From Candidatus Poseidoniales archaeon (GTDB taxonomy: Archaea; Thermoplasmatota; Poseidoniia; Poseidoniales; Poseidoniaceae): a stretch of DNA of 10,974 nucleotides. Positions 5,679 through 10,974 of this stretch are shown one piece after another (the stretch's first letter is position 1; the number at the start of each line of letters is the position of its first letter). Below the pieces are notes generated by a model. That model was not told where the DNA came from and searched no databases. It saw only the letters and a program-made list of their open reading frames with translations. The position numbers and the translations under genes were made by a program. Location: positions 1 through 10,974 of the forward strand of contig QXYA01000147.1 in the NCBI GenBank assembly GCA_009887135.1. Reading direction: 5' to 3'.

Positions 5679-6242
5679 TCACTTTAAATTCAAGCGCGTA
5701 TCGCTCGGTAAAGACCAATCAACTGCAGCAACTGTGTGATTGTTCACATCGACTGAGGTTCTATACTCTGAGGCTTTTGAACGAGCACGTAGAATATCTC
5801 TCATACCAAACCAGATCACGCCGATGACTGGAATTATGTAACGCAGTTTGTCAAAGGCCCGCGGGCCGAAGTGGTGAACTTCCAGTAACGTACCGTTATC
5901 ATGAACAATTGCAATTCGGAGCGCGCGTTGTCCTAATGAGCGACCATAAGCACGACCAGTATATTTCCAATACATCCAAAGCGATGTGCAGAAAATAGCC
6001 CATGTCATAGCGAATGTGAGTGCATAACGTGGACTTTCCCAGAGATAGTAAACGCTTACGAGAACTTCAAGAAATATAAAACGGCTCAGAAGATGAAGTA
6101 CAAGCGATACTGCAACGACATCGAGTGCAAACGCCGTAACTCTCCTCCATACTGGAGCGATGAGCATGCCTTCAGGAGCGCTTGAGAGCGCTTGCTGGGC
6201 GAGTGTTCCGCCTTGGTATACGGTGACTGGGCTGTCCGCCAT
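5679..6242 (-). CDS. RDD-family integral membrane protein
   Basis: A 187-residue membrane protein with the RDD-domain layout. A conserved Arg lies just before the first helix and an Asp within it (RRVTAFALDVVAV, R34 and D41). There is a second helix around 73-92 (ALTFAMTWAIFCTSLWMYW), then the G-x(3)-G-x(2) loop GRAYGRSLGQRALRIAIV (96-112), with the typical 'GksiGkrllgi.vv' pattern. A third hydrophobic segment lies at 135-147 (YIIPVIGVIWFGM). The N-terminal about 30 residues and the C-terminal about 35 are polar and probably cytoplasmic. RDD proteins are transporter-like or accessory membrane proteins; some act as cation/H+ antiporters, but most have no defined role. It is flanked by the helicase (gap 37 nt) and by the Pro-rich-tail protein (gap 30 nt), the latter a plausible partner. 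No strong ribosome site is seen before ATG 6242. Confidence 0.85.
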   Translation of the reverse strand: MADSPVTVYQGGTLAQQALSSAPEGMLIAPVWRRVTAFALDVVAVSLVLHLLSRFIFLEVLVSVYYLWESPRYALTFAMTWAIFCTSLWMYWKYTGRAYGRSLGQRALRIAIVHDNGTLLEVHHFGPRAFDKLRYIIPVIGVIWFGMRDILRARSKASEYRTSVDVNNHTVAAVDWSLPSDTRLNLK

Positions 6243-6279
6243 GGTGTTGCCATTCTCTGTTTATTGTTGAACTTGCGTA

Positions 6280-8256
6280 TCAGTCATTAACCAAATGCCA
6301 AGCAAAAAGTCCACGCTCATCTGCCCAGTCAAGCCACGACCGCCATGTTGGATCAAAGCGGAGCGTTTGTGGATCTCCCAAAACAATGAGGCCTCGTTTA
6401 GCACGAGTAATAGCGACGTTTAATCGCCGGCGATCGCTTAGAAAACCAACGATTCCGTCTGGATTTGAACGGACTGCAGAGAAGATGATCACTTCTTTTT
6501 CTCTGCCTTGATAGCCATCCACGCTGTTGATTTCTAAGCCAGCATAGCGTTGCCCTTGTTCACGTTCCTTCTTCGAATCAAAGATATCGCAAAGCGCTCG
6601 TACTTGCCCACTGTATGGGGTAATGATCCCGATTTGGTCTGGTGTAACATCGCCTGGGACCAGTAATTCCTGAACTAAACCATAAATTCGTGCTGCTTCT
6701 AAAGGGTTACTTCTACTGCCCCCTTCTTCTTCTTGAATCTCAGAACCTGTGATTGGGATGAATGCAAATGGATGGTCCCAATCTGGCCATAGTACACCTG
6801 CTGGGGCAGGACGTTCTTCTGCTGAACAACCGTCCTCAAGTTTGTCATCATAGAATCGAGCGCTTGGGAATTCTCGAAGAACTGGGTGCATTCGATATTG
6901 AACTGTGAGCATATGTGATTTAATTCCAACATCGATTAGTCGCTCGAAAAGAGAACGGCCTAAGCCACCTTCTTGAGCATCGTTAGAAATGACAGTTGGG
7001 GGGAGTTGGCAGTGGTCTCCCACCAGAATGAGTTGCCTACATCCTTTGGAAATAGGAACCATGGAACTTGGTTCAATGGCTTGTGTCGCCTCATCCATCA
7101 GGACGATAGGAAAGCGGCGGTGATCGAGAACTCGATGTCCTGTTCCGATATTCGTTGAACAAATGACTTGAGCATTATCGAGTACTGAAGCAATCATTTC
7201 TTTCTCCAGACGGCGAATTTCTTTCTTATTGTATTGAATATCTCTGTGTGCTAGGCCTTTTTCTCGACCTTTAAGCTTCGATAATGCCCGTTGAACCTCA
7301 TCGTTCTCTTCTCGAATAATCGCTATCTCGTCTTGCTTAGGATGTTGTTCAAGTTGAGCATCAAGTGTTGCTTGCCGCAGAGATTCTCGAACTTTGACTG
7401 GACGTCCTGTACGCACTGCTCGAATACCAGCTTCAAGTAAACCTTCGAGAAGATTATCCACGGCGACGTTCGATTCTGCTGTTGCAAGGATGGGGCCTCT
7501 TCCTTCACGAGCAAGATGAGCCAGTGTAGCGACCGCGGTATGGGTTTTACCCGTGCCAGGAGGGCCTTGAATGATGGTCAACTTTCGCTTCAGCGCAGCA
7601 TCCATTGCCTCTTTCTGAGACGGGTTAAGCATAACATTTCTCGGTTCAGCACGCTGGAACTTTCCAGAAATCTTTGGCGGGGATAGGGCGCTCTCTTCTG
7701 GATCATGGACCTGCCCCAACAAGAGGTCCCTCAGTATTGTACCACGATCTCCTTCAACTGAGTGGAACATCTCAAGAGCTTCTTTCATTCTGTCATGAGC
7801 AACACGGTTTGCGCCACGATCGAGCCTCCATGTTCCTTTCTTGAGATCGTTCGGTCGTTGGGTAACGACAATTTTGAGACGTGTTGGGCCTCGTTCGAGA
7901 ACGATTCCTTCAATCGTTTTCTCGCCAATAGGTTTTGTTCGACTAAGGACGACGATGTCTCCATGTGTGAATCGATGTTGTCCAATATGCTGACGATCTG
8001 GGCGTTCGAATGTGAGGATAAAGTCGCCAAAGAGTGTCCCGTTTGGCCTCCCTTTCAATCCGATTAAGGCAAGACCTGAGGCCTGTAACCGTTGATGCGA
8101 CCATTTCGACCATCGTTCTTGAACAGTCTTTGTTTCCTGATCTAATTCTTGTTCGAGTAATTTGGAAAAGTGGTGGAAATGGTCCTGGCCTCGGCGCCAA
8201 ATACCCTCCTCCTCGCCATCGATATCGAGTGCGATATCCTCTCGGGCGCTGTTCAT
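6280..8256 (-). CDS. Superfamily 1B DNA/RNA helicase, UPF1/IGHMBP2-like
   Basis: An ATP-driven 5'-3' helicase of the UPF1/SMUBP2 (AAA_11/AAA_12) group. Motifs, numbered from ATG 8256 (658 aa): Q motif LNPSQ (210-214), Walker A GPPGTGKT (231-238), Ia ATAESNVAVDNL, Walker B DEAT (388-391), motif III GDHCQLPP (413-420), motif IV QYRM (453-456), motif V VDGYQGREKEV (579-589), motif VI RLNVAITRAKRG (611-622). The N-terminal about 200 residues (LKGRPNGTLFGDFILTF; GDIVVLSR; GIVLERGPTRLKIVV) match the beta-barrel 1B domain and stalk of IGHMBP2. A charged helical insert (about 300-355) follows motif Ia, as in the family stalk. The start is uncertain: ATG 8256 has GGAGG about 9 nt upstream; ATGs at 8283 and 8307 would add a short basic extension unlike the family. 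First gene of the minus-strand cluster. The role could be RNA surveillance, ribosome-associated or replication-linked. Confidence 0.93.
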   Translation of the reverse strand: MNSAREDIALDIDGEEEGIWRRGQDHFHHFSKLLEQELDQETKTVQERWSKWSHQRLQASGLALIGLKGRPNGTLFGDFILTFERPDRQHIGQHRFTHGDIVVLSRTKPIGEKTIEGIVLERGPTRLKIVVTQRPNDLKKGTWRLDRGANRVAHDRMKEALEMFHSVEGDRGTILRDLLLGQVHDPEESALSPPKISGKFQRAEPRNVMLNPSQKEAMDAALKRKLTIIQGPPGTGKTHTAVATLAHLAREGRGPILATAESNVAVDNLLEGLLEAGIRAVRTGRPVKVRESLRQATLDAQLEQHPKQDEIAIIREENDEVQRALSKLKGREKGLAHRDIQYNKKEIRRLEKEMIASVLDNAQVICSTNIGTGHRVLDHRRFPIVLMDEATQAIEPSSMVPISKGCRQLILVGDHCQLPPTVISNDAQEGGLGRSLFERLIDVGIKSHMLTVQYRMHPVLREFPSARFYDDKLEDGCSAEERPAPAGVLWPDWDHPFAFIPITGSEIQEEEGGSRSNPLEAARIYGLVQELLVPGDVTPDQIGIITPYSGQVRALCDIFDSKKEREQGQRYAGLEINSVDGYQGREKEVIIFSAVRSNPDGIVGFLSDRRRLNVAITRAKRGLIVLGDPQTLRFDPTWRSWLDWADERGLFAWHLVND

Positions 8257-8394
8257 CCTCCGAACCCTCCCCTTTTCGCCCATGTGAGTTCCAACCCGTG
8301 AACACATTTCATCCTATGGCGAATCAAGCAAACCTCGGTCGAGGAATGGTGATGCTTAAACCACAAGTGCCTACCGTGAAAGTAGGGCGAGAGT
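8257..8394. promoter_or_regulatory. Divergent promoter region between helicase and zinc-ribbon operons
   Basis: A 138-bp intergenic region serving two divergent operons. GCTTAAAC (8354-8361) is TATA-like and about 35-40 nt before the plus-strand ATG at 8395, leaving a leader of about 10-15 nt. The same element read on the minus strand (GTTTAAGC) would give the helicase mRNA a leader of about 75 nt. An interrupted palindrome CCTCG-GT-CGAGG lies at 8333-8344, adjacent to this element, and could be an operator. These are assignments by pattern only. Confidence 0.4.
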
Positions 8395-9513
8395 ATGTTT
8401 TGGAAGCGTAAAGACAAGAATGAGGAGGATGAAAATTCCTGCCCGTTCTGTGGCGTTTCAAATGTCATGGATGCTACGACGTGCATCCAATGCTACTATG
8501 ATCTAACCAAACCAGCACGTGATCAACATAACCCTGTAGAAACATCGGTCAAGAACGATCTTCTCAGCACCCTCATGGATGAATCTGATGATGGCGAAGT
8601 CGAAGAATACTCTGTGGAGGCAGTTCTTTCCCTCGAGGATGTTACCGTCGATATTGATCAATACGATGACGCTGAAGATTCGGACGACTTCTCATTCATC
8701 GAAAGTGAGGGCCCTACACTTTCTGAAACTGTAGAATTTGAAACAGCAGAAGATGTTGAGCTCTCAACGGAAGATGCTCCTGAAATAGAAGAGCGATTTT
8801 CTGTTCCTGACTCAAACCCGCTCGATGAGGTCGAAGAGCCCATTCACACAGGACAAGGGCAATTGTTCTCAGAAACATCAGGCGAAGAGTCCGAGGTTGA
8901 TTTCAGTGGAACCGTCGGACCAGACCCTGGAATTGTTCCCGATTTGCCTGATATGGATGAAGAGGAAGATTCACCGTTTGAGACTGCAGCTCTGCCCAAC
9001 CTACCTCTCATCGAAGATGATGTCGTACCAGATCTCCCTGAAGACGATGAAGAACCTGAACTTCCTGAACTTCCCGAAGAGGAGGTCTCTGAAATTCAGC
9101 AGACTCCGGTATTGCCGGATGAAGAAGAAAGCGTCCCTGAACTTCCTGACGATGATCTCGTTGAATCCTCTATTGAAGAGCCAACTGAAGAGGACGTTAT
9201 CCCACCAGAGCCTCAACTCGGCCACAGAATTTGGCCATGGCCTGCCTCAACTCCGTACGATCATCGGGATGTTCATCGCATCGTCGTTGAATCTCTTACC
9301 CTTGTTAAATCGGGCCATGTACAAGAAGCTGAAGCTCAAATTGATGCACTCGGACCTCACTTGGGAGAGGATGTTTCATTGTTGTATCATATTGGCCTTG
9401 TTCTCCAACAAGCAGGCCGAACAGAGCATCTCAATTGGATGCTTGAAATGGCTCGACGCGTCCATCATGAAGATGAGAGCGTCATGACCGCAATCGCACA
9501 CTTATCTGCTTGA
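8395..9513 (+). CDS. Zinc-ribbon protein with long acidic linker and C-terminal helical domain
   Basis: A 372-residue protein of unknown function in three parts. Residues 16-33 are a treble-clef/zinc-ribbon knuckle pair, CPFCG...CIQC (Cys16, 19, 30, 33), of the kind found in small double-zinc-ribbon adaptors. Residues about 55-275 are extremely rich in Asp/Glu with Ser/Thr/Pro and little hydrophobic content, so presumably disordered. Within 181-252 there are recurring P-[DE/N]-L-P units (VPDLPD, LPNLP, VPDLPE, PELPELPEEE, VPELPDDD). Residues about 285-372 are helical, with TPR-like spacing (VESLTLVKSGHVQEAEAQIDAL; LLYHIGLVLQQAGRTEHLNWMLEMARRV). No signal peptide or membrane helix. Such a strongly acidic linker suggests a scaffold or nucleic-acid-mimic role, but that is inference. 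ATG 8395 follows a short leader without a strong ribosome site. First gene of a three-gene operon; its stop is fused to the ribosome site of the next. Confidence 0.85.
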   Translation: MFWKRKDKNEEDENSCPFCGVSNVMDATTCIQCYYDLTKPARDQHNPVETSVKNDLLSTLMDESDDGEVEEYSVEAVLSLEDVTVDIDQYDDAEDSDDFSFIESEGPTLSETVEFETAEDVELSTEDAPEIEERFSVPDSNPLDEVEEPIHTGQGQLFSETSGEESEVDFSGTVGPDPGIVPDLPDMDEEEDSPFETAALPNLPLIEDDVVPDLPEDDEEPELPELPEEEVSEIQQTPVLPDEEESVPELPDDDLVESSIEEPTEEDVIPPEPQLGHRIWPWPASTPYDHRDVHRIVVESLTLVKSGHVQEAEAQIDALGPHLGEDVSLLYHIGLVLQQAGRTEHLNWMLEMARRVHHEDESVMTAIAHLSA

Positions 9514-9522
9514 GGGATTACG

Positions 9523-10089
9523 ATGGCAAGAACTCCTGAACTCCCTGGTTTGCAAGGAGGATTTACCCTAAGGCCTGTTTCAAAGGCAATTCTTTCTTCG
9601 GTCATGGAAGCCTATGTTGAAGACCCTGAATCGGCAAAGGCAGCTCTTCCTTGGTTGCGAAATGACCGAGATATTACTCGCCAACTTTCCGATATGCTCC
9701 ACGATCTAGAACATCTGTCCAATGCCGACCGGGTACATTTCTGGTCCATCCATGACGGTTCAAACTCGTTTATTGGCCTGATTGGATTAGGTGATGAAAT
9801 GCAACTTCTTCAGTCCCATTACAACCTCGGCTATTGGGTTCGCAAGGGATTCCGCGAGAAGGGTATCGCTTCAACAGCAGTAGATTCGGTTCTTGGATGG
9901 CTTAATTCTCGTGGTGAAGCATACAGGATTGAAATCACTGTGCATCCACGAAACACTGCTGGATTGATTACTGCTGAACGCATTTGCAGTCGTTGGGAAG
10001 GTCAGATCATAGAGGAATTTATTGGAATTGAACTCAATGGAAAAACTGTCCCTCATCGAATTCATGTTATCGATCTGCCCAGGATGTGA
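9523..10089 (+). CDS. GNAT-family N-acetyltransferase (RimJ/RimL-like)
   Basis: A 188-residue protein with the layout of RimJ/RimL/SpeG-type GNAT enzymes: LRPVSKAILSSVMEA (16-30), the N-terminal strand-helix; FIGLIGLGD (83-91), strand 3; YNLGYWVRKGFREKGIASTAVDSVL (100-124), strand 4 and the acetyl-CoA pyrophosphate loop, with REKGIA for R/Q-x-x-G-x-G/A; then RIEITVHPRNTAGLITAERI (135-154), strand 5 and the following helix with the N-x-x-S/G-x-x-x-x-E pattern. It would transfer an acetyl group from acetyl-CoA to an amine, on a protein N-terminus or small molecule; the substrate is not predictable. ATG 9523 has GAGGG 7 nt upstream, and that site begins with the stop codon of the preceding gene. 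It is followed without a gap by the deacetylase-like gene, hinting at acetylation and deacetylation in one operon, though the two families act on different chemistry classes. Confidence 0.88.
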   Translation: MARTPELPGLQGGFTLRPVSKAILSSVMEAYVEDPESAKAALPWLRNDRDITRQLSDMLHDLEHLSNADRVHFWSIHDGSNSFIGLIGLGDEMQLLQSHYNLGYWVRKGFREKGIASTAVDSVLGWLNSRGEAYRIEITVHPRNTAGLITAERICSRWEGQIIEEFIGIELNGKTVPHRIHVIDLPRM

Positions 10090-10091
10090 GG
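10087..10091 (+). promoter_or_regulatory. Ribosome site fused to a stop codon, deciding the deacetylase start
   Basis: TGAGG contains the acetyltransferase stop (TGA, 10087-10089) and a GAGG ribosome-binding core. It lies 6 nt before GTG 10098, the same geometry as three other junctions in the window (7 nt). A GTG at 10086 in the same frame would lie upstream of this site. Confidence 0.55.
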
Positions 10092-10097
10092 CGGTTG

Positions 10098-10877
10098 GTG
10101 CGAACATGGTGCACGGTTGATACCGATGACCTACGGCATGTCCCTTCACACCAAGGACATCCCACTCGTTCAAAGACAAACGAAACATTGCCTAATTTTT
10201 CCCCGCAGTTGCAAGAAGGTTTTCGTCATTTCAAACAGTGGATGGAATCAAACGAGAACGCTGTAACAATATTTGTTATCGCAGACCAGTGTGAAAATGA
10301 GGAATTCGTTTCAATAATCCAAGACCTTGAAACGGCTTTTGGAGGAAGGATCACCGTTGGATGCCATGGCCTTACTCATCGAAGTTGGTCCGCTTGGCCA
10401 GAAGATTCAGAACGGTTCTCGAAGGATTTGAAACAAGCCACATCACTTCTGAAAAAAAAATTCCCTGATTCATTTCGCCCATGGTTTCGGGCTCCTGCAG
10501 GCTATATTTCAGACTGGATGGCCCCTCTCCTTTCACAACAGGGGTACACAGTAGATACGTCTGTGAATCCGAGTTGGCTTGTTCGAAAAAAGGCGAGTCC
10601 GTCTCAAATGCTGGTTCGCAAATCCATGGAATCGCATGGTATACTTGAACGACAATGGATGACGCGCTTCTCCCTACCAACGTGTGGGCCTGCTCAACAC
10701 ATTATCGGATTAAGATGGAATGCTCGTCAAGCATGGAAAGGGCTTGAGAAGCCCCTTGGAATTGATGATCTCCATCACATTGAAGATTCAGAATATGAAC
10801 TCACAACGATTTATTGGCATATTCTTGACCATGCACGAAAAGATGGTCGCTGGACTCCACCAATCAAAGACTGGTGA
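10098..10877 (+). CDS. NodB-type polysaccharide deacetylase-like protein
   Basis: A 259-residue protein of the NodB/CE4 carbohydrate-esterase fold. Motifs numbered from GTG 10098: CTVDTDD (5-11) carries the acidic residues of motif 1 (catalytic and metal Asp); HGLTHRSW (90-97) gives the two metal-binding histidines (90 and 94) of motif 2; FRAPAGY (130-136) is motif 3 (R-x-P-x-G); VDTSVNP (152-158) matches motif 4; YWHILDH (239-245) supplies the late catalytic His. The metal triad therefore seems complete. Family members hydrolyse N-acyl or related C-N bonds on sugars or small amides. There is no signal peptide, so this one is predicted cytoplasmic, perhaps acting on a lipid- or nucleotide-linked glycan precursor. 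GTG 10086 would add four residues; 10098 is preferred because of the TGAGG spacing. Overlaps a convergent minus-strand gene end by 14 nt. Confidence 0.85.
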   Translation: MRTWCTVDTDDLRHVPSHQGHPTRSKTNETLPNFSPQLQEGFRHFKQWMESNENAVTIFVIADQCENEEFVSIIQDLETAFGGRITVGCHGLTHRSWSAWPEDSERFSKDLKQATSLLKKKFPDSFRPWFRAPAGYISDWMAPLLSQQGYTVDTSVNPSWLVRKKASPSQMLVRKSMESHGILERQWMTRFSLPTCGPAQHIIGLRWNARQAWKGLEKPLGIDDLHHIEDSEYELTTIYWHILDHARKDGRWTPPIKDW

Positions 10878-10974
10878 TGTCGGTTCTATCTGCTGAAACG
10901 CCGTAAGATTTCATTGCCTCATCATAAACGGATGCTTCGATAGATCCTGCTCGAACCAAAGAAGATAATGCTGC
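10864..10974 (-). CDS. C-terminal fragment of an unidentified protein
   Basis: Reading inward from the window edge on the minus strand gives 36 codons, open from 10974, ending at TGA (10866-10864). The C-terminal sequence includes LVRAGSIEASVYDEAMKSYG and ends DRTDITSL. The helix-turn-helix-like pattern, with Gly-Ser-Ile then an acidic/aromatic helix, looks like real coding sequence and recalls the short 'aGiit.eeyd.ak..y' helical tails (SHOCT-like) found at the end of many prokaryotic proteins. The start and most of the gene lie outside the window, so function cannot be named. It converges on and overlaps the deacetylase-like gene by 14 nt. Confidence 0.6.
   Translation of the reverse strand, partial: AALSSLVRAGSIEASVYDEAMKSYGVSADRTDITSL

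Noticed and set aside
8825..9487. 220-codon plus-strand frame rich in Leu/Ser/Lys
   Set aside because: Frame-shifted reading of the acidic linker (GAA/GAT-rich codons); the in-frame protein has the zinc ribbon and helical domain.

Overview
The window looks like chromosomal DNA of a euryarchaeon, most plausibly a planktonic Marine Group II/III (Poseidoniia-like) lineage; that placement is inferred from gene content and style, not from a marker search. Archaeal signs are a type IV pilin/archaellin-type N-terminus (AVSPVIATILMVAI), a type II methionine aminopeptidase, TATA-type promoter elements 25-30 nt ahead of likely transcript starts, T-tract terminators, GAGGTG-type Shine-Dalgarno sites and tightly packed short operons.

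Layout. 1-563 (-): 5' part of a GT-B (GT4-like) glycosyltransferase that runs off the window. It is divergent from 669-1877 (+), a membrane-anchored GT2 glycosyltransferase. The GT2 gene converges on a secreted pilin-like protein (1980-2474, -), whose transcript ends in a strong hairpin plus a 12-13 nt T tract. Between the pilin promoter and the next gene lies a roughly 340-base stretch without protein genes. It contains a likely unannotated small RNA (about 2676-2752, -) with its own TATA box, an 8-bp closing stem and a T7 tail.

8256 down to 2818 (-) is a six-gene codirectional cluster: UPF1/IGHMBP2-like SF1 helicase, RDD-family membrane protein, a beta-rich protein with a Pro-rich (GPPS)9 tail, an 89-residue conserved-looking protein, a TsaC/Sua5 threonylcarbamoyl-AMP synthase for tRNA t6A, and a type II methionine aminopeptidase. 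Several of these serve RNA metabolism or translation. Two junctions use the stop codon TGA as the first bases of the next gene's Shine-Dalgarno (TGAGG).

8395-10877 (+), divergent from the helicase, is a three-gene operon: a zinc-ribbon/acidic-linker/helical-domain protein, a GNAT acetyltransferase and a NodB-type deacetylase-like protein, joined by the same TGAGG junctions. A minus-strand gene end (10864-10974) converges on and overlaps the last of them.

The most unusual signals are the candidate small RNA, a mutually exclusive pairing option at the pilin terminator (the stop-codon region can pair 11 bp with one terminator arm), the recurring TGAGG stop/ribosome-site fusion, and the uncharacterised RDD / Pro-rich-tail / 89-aa trio. 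No CRISPR array, IS element, tRNA or rRNA was seen.
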